From assembly GCA_050289485.1 (NCBI GenBank), contig JBNKFV010000009.1:487729-551728 (forward strand): a stretch of DNA of 64,000 nucleotides, written 5' to 3'. Below the pieces are notes generated by a model, which made no database searches, was not told the DNA's origin, and saw only the letters and a program-made list of their open reading frames with translations. Every line of letters begins with the position of its first letter. Position 1 is the stretch's first letter. This DNA is from JBNKFV01 sp050289485. Lineage in GTDB: Bacteria; Pseudomonadota; Gammaproteobacteria; Pseudomonadales; Cellvibrionaceae. The position numbers and the translations under genes were made by a program. Of the stretch, positions 25,342-34,246 are shown in pieces.

Positions 25342-25830
25342 ATGGCGTTAAAAACGCAGCGGCTCAACGAGTTGCTGGCTAACGACGGAGATGCCTATGT
25401 CTGTGGTGATATCAGTAATGAAGCGTGCCGCGAAGTCCCCAACAATGTTTTTCTGATTCTTGTCAGCCAGTTTTTTACCAAACTGGGTGATGCCCTCGCC
25501 AGTACTAAAGTGGTGTTGCCATGGGTACTGCAGAGTTTGTCGATTCCTACGTTTTTTATTGGCTTGCTCGTGTCTACAGGGAGTCGGGGTCATTAGTTCC
25601 TCAGCTGGCACTGGGCGGGATCATGCACCGATATCCCGTGCGCCAATAGTTTTTGTGGGTGGTTGTCTGGTGCAGGCCGTCAGCTTTGGGCTAATCAACT
25701 TGATCAGTGGGCCGTTTTGGGGATATTTTGCCAATATCAGTAGTCCTAAACTCATGCTGTAGCAGCATTGCTTACCGCTGTGTTGTACTTGGTGGGGGCT
25801 TGCCTTGCCTGTTGGGTGCAGGCAGCGGGG
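25342..25830 (+). pseudogene. Decayed MFS transporter gene
   Basis: Pieces of one transporter appear in successive frames. Frame one gives LNELLANDGDAYVCGDISNEACREVP, split here as LNELLANDGDAY and CREVPNN, plus GDALASTKVVLPWVLQSL. A second frame gives RESGSLVPQLALGGIMHRYPVRQ-type sequence, and a third gives VFVGGCLVQAVSFGLINL. At least two frameshifts and a stop interrupt it, and the later half is missing. With the neighbouring PuuB remnant it marks a decaying stretch between repeat copy C and the YajG-like gene. Confidence 0.7.
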
Positions 25831-25910
25831 TAACGATTGGGCTTCTGCGTTGTGTCTGTCTCGGCTACACTACGGCCTTTACTCATCACTGGTACAGACA
25901 GGAGTTCTTC

Positions 25911-26486
25911 ATGAAAGCGGTGTTAGGCGTTTTTTTGGTGTTGCTATGCAGTGCATGTGCATATAGTCCCCAACAAATTCAAATCGCTCCAGACTTGGGT
26001 GTTACCGCGAAACGCTACGGCCAGGGTATGCCGGTTACTGTGGTGGCGCGAGATGAACGCTCGGCGCAGGTGATTGGTTCTCGTGGTGGGGTTTACGCGC
26101 AAACAAGCACTATCTCCATATCTAACAATCTTACGCAAGCGGTAGAACAATCTGCTACTGCGCGTTTGGCTGCACAGGGATTTAGCGTCAATGGCACAGA
26201 GCAGGGTACGCTTATGACGCTGTTTGTCGATGAAATTGCCTATGATGTTATCGACAACACCATTCCCAAAGAAATTAAAATGGAAGTAGTCATGCGGGTC
26301 GAGTTGGAAAATGACGGCCGCACGTTAACCAATCGTTATAAAACGGAAGCCGAGCATCGCTTGCTGGCCTCACCCAATGCCGAAAAAAATCAGAAAATGG
26401 TCAACGATTTGTTATCACAAACCATGACTCGAGTTTTTGAAGATCCCAAAGTGATGGCCTTTTTAAGCGGTCAAATTGTTCAGTAA
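25911..26486 (+). CDS. YajG-like lipoprotein
   Basis: 191 residues. Signal peptide with lipobox CSAC (Cys15), then a YajG-type domain with VTVVARDERSAQVIGSRGG, helix LTQAVEQSATARLAAQGF and a conserved C-terminal helix. An outer-membrane-type lipoprotein of unknown function. Start: the open frame extends upstream to 25707, but ATG 25911 has GGAG 7 bases ahead and yields a proper lipoprotein signal; the upstream part is transporter remnant. Single gene, tail to tail with the response regulator. Confidence 0.85.
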   Translation: MKAVLGVFLVLLCSACAYSPQQIQIAPDLGVTAKRYGQGMPVTVVARDERSAQVIGSRGGVYAQTSTISISNNLTQAVEQSATARLAAQGFSVNGTEQGTLMTLFVDEIAYDVIDNTIPKEIKMEVVMRVELENDGRTLTNRYKTEAEHRLLASPNAEKNQKMVNDLLSQTMTRVFEDPKVMAFLSGQIVQ

Positions 26487-26530
26487 CATTAGCGCCTGCC
26501 CTAATACCGACGCATTGCCTATGAGCCAAG

Positions 26531-27262
26531 CTAAGATAGCCCTTTGACCAGGCGGTAGCCGCGGTTGCGGCAGGCTTGCAGGTGTATACCCAGGTCTTGC
26601 GCGTGTACTTTCTTGCGTAGGCGCGCAAGCAGCATATCGATCGCCCGGCTCATTGGGTCATATTCTATGCCGTACAGGTGTTGATAAAACTGCTCCCGGT
26701 CAATGACTTCACCCAAGTGCTTGGCCAGCAGCTCAATGGCGTCGTATTCTTTTTGGGTTAGCTGAACAGAGTACCCCTGCGCGGAAAGGGTTCGGTCGGT
26801 ACGGTTCATTTCAATGCCAGCAGCCTGCTGACTTTCGGGATCCGCAGGCGGCTCGGCAGTTTGTACTCGATGGTAAAGGCGGGTAACGGCATTGATTCTG
26901 GCGATTAATTCGTTAACGTCGCATGGCTTAACAATGTATTGGTCGGCACCGGCATCCAGGCAAGACACCAGTGTGTCGCGGTCGTCATTGCACGACAGCA
27001 TAATCACCGGAACATCTATACTCGATTTAATGTGGCGGCAGAGTTCTAATCCATTGATTTTGTCGGTACCAAAATGGAAATCCAACAATATCACTTCCGG
27101 CTGGGATCCCTCATTCAAATGCGCCAACATTATCTCAGGTGAGTGAAAACTCTGGGTATTGATGCCTAAATCTTCCAGTTGCATACCCAGTATCATCGTA
27201 AAATTGGTATCGTCGTCCACCAGGGTGATAGTATCTAAAGCCATCGTGTTTACTGCCCCCAC
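26531..27262 (-). CDS. OmpR-family response regulator, orphan
   Basis: 243 residues. Receiver domain (about 8-125) with acidic triad Asp16-18, phospho-acceptor Asp61 (ILLDFHFG), switch Ser90 and Lys112. The C-terminal winged-helix DNA-binding domain (about 150-240) has LTQKEYDAIELLAKHLGEVIDREQF and LRKKVHAQDLG. No sensor kinase is adjacent, so its partner is elsewhere. ATG at 27244 (codon 7) is an alternative start. Targets unknown; the neighbouring decayed region gives no clue. Confidence 0.88.
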   Translation of the reverse strand: MGAVNTMALDTITLVDDDTNFTMILGMQLEDLGINTQSFHSPEIMLAHLNEGSQPEVILLDFHFGTDKINGLELCRHIKSSIDVPVIMLSCNDDRDTLVSCLDAGADQYIVKPCDVNELIARINAVTRLYHRVQTAEPPADPESQQAAGIEMNRTDRTLSAQGYSVQLTQKEYDAIELLAKHLGEVIDREQFYQHLYGIEYDPMSRAIDMLLARLRKKVHAQDLGIHLQACRNRGYRLVKGLS

Positions 27263-27503
27263 TTTATTTTCCTTATTATTTATGAATTACGGTGCTGTTG
27301 CATCCCTGAGATCACTGACTTTTAAAATGTAGACGAAAATAATCGGTATTAACAACTGATTCTTGTAGTACTGTGTATTCAATACTTGCTTTTTGGATAC
27401 GTATTTGCAGGTAAATTTTTCGTGTAGGGTGCAAACCCTGTTTTGAGTGGTAGTAATAGGGGTAGGTAAAAGGCCAAGGCACTGGAGGTTTTTTGGTGAG
27501 GCT

Positions 27504-27668
27504 GGCTCCGTTAGCTATATACATGATGAAGCCGATTATGAAAAAGCTCTAGCGCTAATAGACGAATTAGTGGAGGACTATGACACCTGCCTTCCATTCA
27601 TTAAGGTGCTTTCAGCGTCTGTTGAGCGCTGGGAAGATGGATCAGAATACTTTTCTGAATCTAATTAG
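27504..27668 (+). pseudogene. HigA-like antitoxin N-terminal stub
   Basis: The frame from about 27504 gives VSYIHDEADYEKALALIDEL, VEDYD and SASVERWEDGSEYFSESN. This matches the N-terminal dimerisation part of HigA-type antitoxins (QYTQALELVDHLL ... EFAEFN in E. coli). It stops before the helix-turn-helix. No start codon with a ribosome site precedes it and no toxin gene is near, so it is likely a remnant. The rest of 27263-28033 shows no gene besides the promoter at 27923. Confidence 0.55.
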
Positions 27669-27922
27669 CGTATAACTGGTTTGGTTGATGATTTCGTTGA
27701 ATAGCTTTTCAGCATCGTCTACGCCTAGCCTTGTAGAGTTAAATTAAGCAGTGATAAATCACTTATTTGCATTCAGATAAAATACCCTAAAGCTAGGTGC
27801 TTCAACCCTATCTTTATTGTGGGCTGGGCTCCTCTGAGTGCCTGTCAGATTGTTTTACACTTTTTAATCATGTAGTTATCAATTGATTTTTAACTATTTG
27901 ATTTCTAAAAAATAATTATGGG

Positions 27923-27938
27923 TGGTATATTGCTTGCT
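27923..27938 (+). promoter_or_regulatory. Sigma-54-type promoter of PEP-CTERM gene
   Basis: TGGTATATTGCTTGCT at 27923-27938 matches the sigma-54 pattern TGGCACG-N4-TTGCW: TGG and TTGC blocks with correct 10-bp GG-GC spacing. It lies 95 bases upstream of the ATG of a PEP-CTERM protein. In other bacteria PEP-CTERM genes are often controlled by RpoN with PrsK/PrsR. Confidence 0.6.
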
Positions 27939-28033
27939 GTTTATCTTGCGGCGCTTATCGGTAGGTGTATTTTATTTAGCTGTTTTGGAGTGCTATCTGG
28001 CTTTAGTTGTATTTTCTATAAGGATGTAATTTT

Positions 28034-28681
28034 ATGCTTAAAAATTTGTTAGCTCTAGGATGTTTACTTTTAGCAACGTCAGCTAATGCATTGCTAATCA
28101 ATCACTCTACCTATACTACAGATACTTCCAGTAATTTGGACTGGCTTCATCTATCCCTCACTGCTGGTCGCTCATATGAAGACATTGTTTCAGCTACGTC
28201 TAACGGCGGTGATCTCGAAGGTTGGACTTTAGCTGGCTTTAAGGAGTTGTTCGGCTTCTTTGATGGCGCGGGTGGTGACGGTAGTTACTATGACAGTAGT
28301 GAACTTGCTGGCGGGGGTGGTTACGGCAGTTACACGCATAATGATAAAGGTGTGCTTTTTTCGAGCCTAGTTAATACGTGGGGTGCAGGGTTGTCGAGGC
28401 GTCAACTATGGGCTTTTGTGGCTGGGCTGGGGGGGGATCCCTCTACCACAAGTGGGGTAATATTGTCTGATGATGGACGTATTGAAACGTCTATAGGCAC
28501 TTTCTCTCAGTCTAGTTCAGGGGATAGCCGTATTGGTGCGGCGTTGTTCAGACAGAATGTCCCTGAACCTGGCTCCTTATGGTTACTTGCTTTCGGAATG
28601 GTTGTGCTGATTATCCGTCGGGGGCGACCTAGCAGTGAGGTACCAAGGGCCGGATTAATGCTTAAAGCCGAAGGGCTTTAA
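28034..28681 (+). CDS. PEP-CTERM sorting-domain protein
   Basis: 215 residues. A signal peptide (about 1-19, ending SANA) is followed by a Gly/Ser-rich secreted domain and the exosortase signal VPEPGSLWLLAFGMVVLIIRRGR: PEP motif, one hydrophobic helix, basic cluster. Exosortases process such proteins during export with exopolysaccharide. Odd: 17 more residues follow the basic cluster (SSEVPRAGLMLKAEGL) and the stop lies in a hairpin, so the original stop may have been lost. Sigma-54-like promoter upstream. No exosortase gene in the window. Confidence 0.85.
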   Translation: MLKNLLALGCLLLATSANALLINHSTYTTDTSSNLDWLHLSLTAGRSYEDIVSATSNGGDLEGWTLAGFKELFGFFDGAGGDGSYYDSSELAGGGGYGSYTHNDKGVLFSSLVNTWGAGLSRRQLWAFVAGLGGDPSTTSGVILSDDGRIETSIGTFSQSSSGDSRIGAALFRQNVPEPGSLWLLAFGMVVLIIRRGRPSSEVPRAGLMLKAEGL

Positions 28682-28850
28682 GCACCCGTTGGGCTGCGCT
28701 GCAAGGAGCTTGTTCAAATTGCTCCTGGGTCGCCATGGGTCGAACCGAAATGCCGCTATCGATAAAAACCATCCATGGTTTTTAGGTGATACCCGTCGTC
28801 ACTACGTTCCGACGCCCAAATTTGCTCCAGGCAAATTTGTCGCCGACACT
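28660..28850. repeat. Hairpin-rich tRNA-distal region
   Basis: Successive inverted repeats: GCTTAAAGCC-GAAG-GGCTTTAAGC (28660-28683), AAAAACCAT-CC-ATGGTTTTT (28764-28783) and AAATTTGC-TCCAG-GCAAATTT (28818-28838), plus a CAAATTGCTCCTGGGTC block near 28717. Read on the minus strand it lies just beyond the tRNA-Leu terminator and shares the GACA-stem-C(N)GGA-stem form with the repeat behind tRNA-Arg. Confidence 0.6.
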
Positions 28851-28861
28851 CCAATACAAAC

Positions 28862-28890
28862 AAAAAAGCCCCGTTCTTGCGAACGAGGCT
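28862..28890 (-). terminator. Terminator of tRNA-Leu
   Basis: On the minus strand, stem GCCTCGTTC-GCAA-GAACGGGGC followed by six T. It lies 11 bases beyond the tRNA 3' end. Confidence 0.88.
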
Positions 28891-28900
28891 TTATTTGATT

Positions 28901-28987
28901 TGGTACCAGAGGCCGGACTCGAACCGGCACACCTGTTAAGGCGGGGGATTTTGAATCCCCTGTGTCTACCAATTTCACCACTCTGGC
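28901..28987 (-). tRNA. tRNA-Leu(CAA)
   Basis: 87 nt with encoded CCA. Acceptor GCCAGAG/CTCTGGT, anticodon loop TTCAAAA on stem GGGGA/TCCCC giving anticodon CAA, long variable arm as in type II leucine tRNAs, and T-arm GGTTCGAGTCC. Promoter and terminator are both visible. Confidence 0.97.
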
Positions 28988-29052
28988 AATACTTTGAGAG
29001 CATTTGCATGGCTACACTTACCGAGTGCCTGCGTCTCTCGAAAGAGGGCGTG

Positions 29053-29080
29053 ATTATAACAGCGGTTTTGGCCCCGTCAA
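29053..29080 (-). promoter_or_regulatory. Promoter of tRNA-Leu
   Basis: On the minus strand TTGACG (29075-29080), 16-bp spacer, TATAAT (29053-29058), giving a start about 60 nt before the tRNA. It lies back to back with queA. Confidence 0.85.
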
Positions 29081-29161
29081 CAGCTTTACACGTAGCCTTG
29101 AACAACTTTTTTGGGTACCCTGTGCGCCTTTTAAACAGCCAGCCCCAATTGTATTTTTTTC

Positions 29162-30229
29162 ATGCGCCGACAAGACTTCTCTTACGATTTACCTGATGAA
29201 TTAATAGCCAGAATGCCCGCTAAAGAGCGTACTGGCAGCCGCTTGTTGCAGCTTGATGGGCCTTCAGGAGCCTTGGCCGATGGCCAGTTCGCCGATCTGC
29301 TTAACTGCGTTAATCCGGGCGATTTAATGGTGTTTAACAATACTCGGGTGATTCCAGCACGCATTTTTGGGCAAAAGCCCAGTGGCGGCCAAGTAGAAAT
29401 TCTGGTGGAGCGGGTGCTCGACGAGCACCGCGTATTAGCGCATACACGGGCCAATCGCTCGCCCAAAACGGGTAGTGAGATCCTTTTGGGTAACGGTGTG
29501 AGCATTACGGTGGATGGCCGCGAAGGCGCGTTGTTTGTCTTACGCTTTCCACAAGACAAGCCCGTACTGGCGGTGCTTGACGACATTGGCCATATGCCTT
29601 TGCCGCCTTATATTGACCGAGACGACGACCAAACCGACCGCGAGCGCTACCAAACGGTGTATGGTACTGAGAAGGGTGCTGTGGCTGCCCCTACGGCAGG
29701 CTTGCACTTTGACGAAGACCTATTGCAGGCATTGAAAGACAAAGGGGTACAGCAGACGTTTGTTACCCTGCATGTGGGCGCAGGCACTTTCCAGCCGGTG
29801 CGGGTAGACAATATTCACGAGCATCAGATGCACAGTGAGGTGATGTCGGTATCGGCCGAGGTGTGCGAGCTGGTTAAAGCGACCAAGGCGGCTGGCAAGC
29901 GCGTGATTGCGGTGGGTACCACCAGCGTACGTTGTCTTGAGTCTGCTGCGCAGTTTGGTGGTGAGGTGATTGCACCGTATCAAGGGGAAACCGAAATTTT
30001 TATTTATCCCAGTTACCAATACCGTGTCGTTGATGCCTTGGTTACTAATTTTCATTTGCCGGAATCCACATTGTTAATGTTGGTATCGGCGTTCGCGGGC
30101 TATCGCCATACGATGGCGGCCTATAAGCATGCTGTTGCGCAACAATATCGTTTTTTCAGCTATGGCGATGCTATGTTTATCACGCGCAACCCAGCGGCAA
30201 AAGATGAGCCGGTTGGCTCGCCCCTTTAG
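29162..30229 (+). CDS. queA: S-adenosylmethionine:tRNA ribosyltransferase-isomerase QueA
   Basis: 355 residues, full family length. The N-terminus MRRQDFSYDLPDELIARMPA is typical, followed by VFNNTRVIPAR, the QVEILVER block, APTAGLHFD, HVGAGTFQPV, VGTTSVRCLES and TNFHLPESTLLMLVSAF. It transfers and isomerises the ribosyl of AdoMet onto preQ1-tRNA to make epoxyqueuosine, in the cytoplasm. tgt follows 26 bases later, the standard queuosine pair. The ATG has only a weak ribosome site. Confidence 0.97.
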   Translation: MRRQDFSYDLPDELIARMPAKERTGSRLLQLDGPSGALADGQFADLLNCVNPGDLMVFNNTRVIPARIFGQKPSGGQVEILVERVLDEHRVLAHTRANRSPKTGSEILLGNGVSITVDGREGALFVLRFPQDKPVLAVLDDIGHMPLPPYIDRDDDQTDRERYQTVYGTEKGAVAAPTAGLHFDEDLLQALKDKGVQQTFVTLHVGAGTFQPVRVDNIHEHQMHSEVMSVSAEVCELVKATKAAGKRVIAVGTTSVRCLESAAQFGGEVIAPYQGETEIFIYPSYQYRVVDALVTNFHLPESTLLMLVSAFAGYRHTMAAYKHAVAQQYRFFSYGDAMFITRNPAAKDEPVGSPL

Positions 30230-30255
30230 CACACTCTATAGATTGAGAGGTTAAG

Positions 30256-31389
30256 GTGACACGCACCTGTTTTATGCAATTTGAACTAGACAATACCGAT
30301 GGTAAAGCGCGCCGTGGCCGGTTGCGTTTTCCCCGTGGTGTTGTCGAAACCCCGGCCTTTATGCCAGTGGGTACCTACGGCACGGTGAAGGGCATGTTGC
30401 CTCGCGACGTAGAAGAGATCGGCGCGCACATCTGCCTGGGCAACACGTTTCACCTGATGCTTCGCCCGGGTACTGAGGTGGTTAAGGCCCACGGTGATCT
30501 GCATGACTTTATGCAGTGGCAAAAGCCAATTCTTACCGACTCCGGTGGTTTTCAGGTATTTAGTCTGGGGAAATTGCGCAAAATTACTGAAGAGGGCGTG
30601 TCTTTTCGGTCGCCGATTGATGGCAGTAAAGTATTTATGGACCCAGAGCTGTCGATGCAGGTGCAGCGTGATTTAGGCTCTGATGTGGTCATGATTTTTG
30701 ATGAGTGCACGCCGTATCCGGCCACCGAGCAAGAAGCGCGTACCTCTATGGAGTTATCGTTACGTTGGGCAGCACGCAGTAAGGCCGCCCATGGCGATAA
30801 CCCGGCCGCATTGTTTGGTATCGTACAGGGTGGCATGTACGAAGGCTTGCGTGCTGAGTCACTCAAAGGGCTGGCCGACATCGATTTTGACGGCTATGCC
30901 ATTGGCGGCTTGTCGGTGGGCGAGCCCAAAGAAGATATGATCCGCATACTGGATCATTTGCCGCCGCTGATGCCCAGTGACAAACCCCGCTATTTAATGG
31001 GGGTTGGTAAGCCTGCCGATATTGTGGAGGCCGTACGCCGCGGGGTGGATATGTTTGATTGCGTGATGCCAACGCGTAACGCACGCAACGGCCACCTGTT
31101 TACCAGTGAAGGCGTGATAAAAATTCGTAATGCCAAACACCGTTACGATACAGGCCCACTAGACCCCGCCTGTGACTGCTATACCTGTACCAAATTCAGC
31201 CGCAGCTATCTGCACCATTTGGATAAGTGCGGCGAAATTCTCGGTGCGCAGCTTAATACTATTCATAATCTGCGTTACTACCAAACCCTAATGGCCGGTT
31301 TGCGTGACGCTATCGCTAATCAGCGTTTAGATAGCTTTGTTGCCGAGTTTTATGCAGGGCAGGGCACGGCTGTGCCAGATCTGCCGTAA
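30256..31389 (+). CDS. tgt: tRNA-guanine transglycosylase
   Basis: 377 residues. Substrate motifs TPAFMPVGTYGTVK, DSGGFQVFSLG, MIFDECTPYP and VMPTRNARNGHLFT; zinc site CDCYTC plus a downstream Cys and His (YLHHLDKCGE). It exchanges guanine 34 for preQ1 in tRNAs with GUN anticodons. Start: GTG 30256 with GAGAGG upstream; ATG 30274 would match the usual MQFEL-type N-terminus but lacks a ribosome site. The yajC-secDF genes that often follow are absent; a terminator and an opposing peptidase gene follow. Confidence 0.97.
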   Translation: MTRTCFMQFELDNTDGKARRGRLRFPRGVVETPAFMPVGTYGTVKGMLPRDVEEIGAHICLGNTFHLMLRPGTEVVKAHGDLHDFMQWQKPILTDSGGFQVFSLGKLRKITEEGVSFRSPIDGSKVFMDPELSMQVQRDLGSDVVMIFDECTPYPATEQEARTSMELSLRWAARSKAAHGDNPAALFGIVQGGMYEGLRAESLKGLADIDFDGYAIGGLSVGEPKEDMIRILDHLPPLMPSDKPRYLMGVGKPADIVEAVRRGVDMFDCVMPTRNARNGHLFTSEGVIKIRNAKHRYDTGPLDPACDCYTCTKFSRSYLHHLDKCGEILGAQLNTIHNLRYYQTLMAGLRDAIANQRLDSFVAEFYAGQGTAVPDLP

Positions 31390-31425
31390 CGTTGAATGAT
31401 TGACAAGGGCTCTGAAAAAAGGCTC

Positions 31426-31459
31426 CGTGGTGCAACAATACATTGCATCACGATTTTTT
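31426..31459 (+). terminator. Terminator of queA-tgt
   Basis: Stem CGTGGTGCAA/TTGCATCACG (31426-31435, 31443-31452) followed by six T. Confidence 0.85.
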
Positions 31460-31499
31460 GCGTTGCTATTTTTTGCTCTCTAATAGCTGGCTTATATCG

Positions 31500-33458
31500 T
31501 TAGGGGCTGCCAATATGCTGTCCGACAAAATCGGTAATGTCGGAGTAAATTGCCTGCATACTGTCTAAATCAGTGAAATGATGTCCTACATCATCGTAGA
31601 TTTTAAACGTATGTGGTTTGTTATATTTTTCCAGCATTAATTTGAGGCGGTAAGCTTGTTCTACATCCACCGTCTTGTCGAGCAGGCCATGAAGTACCAG
31701 CAACGGGCGGGCTAGATCCTTTACCAGATAAGTGGGTGAAATCGCTTTTAGCTCATCGTAGTTGTTGTTGGTATCGCCAACGTATTCTCTCAGCCAGCTT
31801 TTGGTTGCTGGTGAATAGTGCGATGCATTTAAAAATAAATTTATATCACTGACGCCCGCTATATTGGCTCCGCATTTAAAGGTTTTCGGGTGTTTTAGTA
31901 ACAGCATGGAAGCAGCGTACCCGCCATAACTAAAACCTACGGCACAAACCTTTTCGTTATCAATATCTTTTCGCTGCAGAGCGGCCTGGGTTGCGCTAAA
32001 AATGTCTTTTAGCATAAGGTTGCCCCATTGTTGCCGCCCGGCGTTTCTAAAGTCTTCGCCATATCCGCCAGAGCCGCGAAAGTTTACTCGTAGCACAGCG
32101 TAGCCATTGGCCACAAAATATTGAGTGGATAAATCGAAGGATTTAGTATCAAACACGCCAATCGGGCCTCCGTGAGGCATCACAATTAACGGGTGCTCAG
32201 GTTTCGTATTGTCAGGAATATTAAGAATGTAATTAATTTTCTCGCCATCCAGAGTAATCGCGCTCTCTATTTGCTGGCCTTTCAGGGCCTTTAAATGTGG
32301 GTAAGTTTCACCAAGCGTCACCTGTTTTCCATTGGCTTTAGTTAGATAGTAGGTTCCGGGATTTTTAAAATTTTCTTTGTAATGTAGTTCTGTGTTGTTA
32401 TCAGCTCTGTCGATAACAATGTCTAATGTAGAGCTCTTCTGTGTATTGCTATTTGGGCTGATATGTACATATTTTATTTCACCGTTCTCTAATGCTTTTA
32501 TTCCAGTTAATTGGTTTTCTGGTGATGTATAAATATTGAGGATTTTTCCGTTATTTAATTCAAAAACTTTTTCTACCTTTTTGGTAGTGTAGTCTTTGAT
32601 ATAAACGGTTCGCTCTTCTTTCTCATTAAGGTCGAGGCAGTAGTAGGTTTGCTCATTGGGCCCAAGTGCAAAAGGTATAATGAATGCGTCGTCACTTTCG
32701 TCATTAAGTGAATCTTTCATGAGCCAAAATTCAAGGGTTCTGAGGGAACCGTCGGCATTTATCTGGTCAAAATTAAGATTGCCATCTTGGTCATAAGTGA
32801 TTGCTGACTTTACTTCTCCCTGGCGATTCGTAAACCAGCGTATGGCATAACCCTTAATTGATGCAATTTCATTATCTTTTTTAAACTGTCCGTTGTCGAT
32901 TTTTGCTAGTTTGCTTAACTTTACTTTTTGGTTGATAAGGTCGTTGGCATTGAGTTTGTATGCCTTGGAGTAAGCTCCGTTTTTTGCGTAGAGAAATTCT
33001 GGCTCGTTATTGTCTGAGCTACTTATCAATTTTCCTCTTGTCTTGATTTTGTAGGTTGAGATATTTTGTTCGCCATCTGGAAAGTGAAAAAGAACGGAGA
33101 AAGTAACTTTTTTAGTATTTAAAAGATCTTTAATCCCCTTCTTCAGCTCTTCTACTTCGGCAATTGCATAATCATTGTTAATCCATGAGATATTTCTTAT
33201 AGATAGGTCTTTCTGATCGCCTGGGAGGATTTTATAGATTGGCTTGACTTTTCCGCTCTTAATGCTTTTTAAGTGCAGCTTTTCCCCATTATCGTCATAT
33301 TTTAAAAGGATTAATTTGGTACCTTTTGGATTCAGCGTTGCATAAAGCGTATCTGGGTTCTTAAAGAAGTTCTCGGCCTTGTAGTTGGCGTTGGCACTGC
33401 TAATACTCAGGATGGTGAGCATGGCGACGAGAGAGAGAAATAAAGTGTTGGGCTTCAT
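31500..33458 (-). CDS. S9 family (prolyl-oligopeptidase-type) peptidase
   Basis: 652 residues. Signal peptide (about 1-24, ending SANA), a beta-propeller-like middle (about 30-400), then an alpha/beta-hydrolase domain. Candidate triad Ser510 (GFSYGGY), Asp594 (GLLDKTVD) and His626 (DVGHHF); oxyanion region HGGPIG. Such periplasmic enzymes cleave short peptides, often as acyl-aminoacyl or dipeptidyl peptidases; exact specificity is unknown. It follows, with a four-base overlap, the small secreted protein at 33455-34087, so the two are co-expressed. Confidence 0.9.
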   Translation of the reverse strand: MKPNTLFLSLVAMLTILSISSANANYKAENFFKNPDTLYATLNPKGTKLILLKYDDNGEKLHLKSIKSGKVKPIYKILPGDQKDLSIRNISWINNDYAIAEVEELKKGIKDLLNTKKVTFSVLFHFPDGEQNISTYKIKTRGKLISSSDNNEPEFLYAKNGAYSKAYKLNANDLINQKVKLSKLAKIDNGQFKKDNEIASIKGYAIRWFTNRQGEVKSAITYDQDGNLNFDQINADGSLRTLEFWLMKDSLNDESDDAFIIPFALGPNEQTYYCLDLNEKEERTVYIKDYTTKKVEKVFELNNGKILNIYTSPENQLTGIKALENGEIKYVHISPNSNTQKSSTLDIVIDRADNNTELHYKENFKNPGTYYLTKANGKQVTLGETYPHLKALKGQQIESAITLDGEKINYILNIPDNTKPEHPLIVMPHGGPIGVFDTKSFDLSTQYFVANGYAVLRVNFRGSGGYGEDFRNAGRQQWGNLMLKDIFSATQAALQRKDIDNEKVCAVGFSYGGYAASMLLLKHPKTFKCGANIAGVSDINLFLNASHYSPATKSWLREYVGDTNNNYDELKAISPTYLVKDLARPLLVLHGLLDKTVDVEQAYRLKLMLEKYNKPHTFKIYDDVGHHFTDLDSMQAIYSDITDFVGQHIGSP

Positions 33459-34087
33459 TGGGTGCCCTCTGAATAACTGATTGAAAAGTCATCTCGGTAA
33501 ACATTTGCGTTTACAAGAGGGGCATTAAAGTGTGAAATAACTTTTTGCTTGATCGTTTTTAGATCGGTTGCAAAGCGATTGTTTAATCTAATATCAACGA
33601 AATCGGTAATTCGTTCTTTGGCTATCGTTAACTCGCCTAGGTAATTTATTGCTCCTTGTTGTATCTCAAAGCGCCAGGCCAGGCTATCGCCCGTACTTTT
33701 CTTGTAAGGCAAGTTAAAGTAGGGCGCATTAACGTTGGTAATTTGATAAGTGCCGCTCGGTAATGCTGCCAGGTAGAAAGCATGGTCTTTATCTTTTAAA
33801 TCGACACTAAACTTGCTTTTAGTTCGCTCTAGCTGCTTTATCTGCTTTTCAGACAATGGGAGGTCGGCTTCTTTCTTATCCAGCGCAATAAATTGCAATG
33901 AAGGAGCTATACCGGTGACATTCAATTTGATCAATAAGTAGCCGTATTGTGCTTCAAGGGCTGGAGCGTTATTTGGGCTATAAAGAAGCAGGCTTCTCTC
34001 TGCTGCCCAAAGTGGGTGGTAGATAAACAGAGAGATGAGTAGAGTGAAGTGTGGCAAAAGCCTTTTAATGCCAGTTAACTGTTCCAT
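33455..34087 (-). CDS. Secreted protein of unknown function
   Basis: 210 residues. The N-terminal hydrophobic segment (about 10-28, ending LWAA) is a signal peptide. The body is predicted beta-rich, with SGTYQITNVNAPYFNLPY and FEIQQGAINYLGELTI. No family recognised. This central part resembles residues ~90-170 of the divergently transcribed lipoprotein at 34247, suggesting a shared beta-sandwich domain. The overlap with the S9 peptidase gene implies joint function, perhaps as an envelope cofactor or substrate. Confidence 0.7.
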   Translation of the reverse strand: MEQLTGIKRLLPHFTLLISLFIYHPLWAAERSLLLYSPNNAPALEAQYGYLLIKLNVTGIAPSLQFIALDKKEADLPLSEKQIKQLERTKSKFSVDLKDKDHAFYLAALPSGTYQITNVNAPYFNLPYKKSTGDSLAWRFEIQQGAINYLGELTIAKERITDFVDIRLNNRFATDLKTIKQKVISHFNAPLVNANVYRDDFSISYSEGTQ

Positions 34088-34246
34088 TGTTTACTGTTGT
34101 ATTGTCCTGGGAAATTGTCCGTTCTTGTGTATTTTTGATAACTACTCAGATAGTATCTTGTGATCAATTACGAAGTAAATAGCCCATGCCTGAAGATTGG
34201 CTTTTGGGTGGATAATCAAATAAACACAATAGGGAGTATTGAACGA

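Noticed and set aside
25707..25910. N-terminal extension of the YajG-like protein
   Set aside because: The stretch is transporter remnant; the lipoprotein signal and ribosome site place the start at 25911.
28782..29196. Open frames on both strands across tRNA-Leu
   Set aside because: They read through the tRNA and its promoter, so they are not genes.
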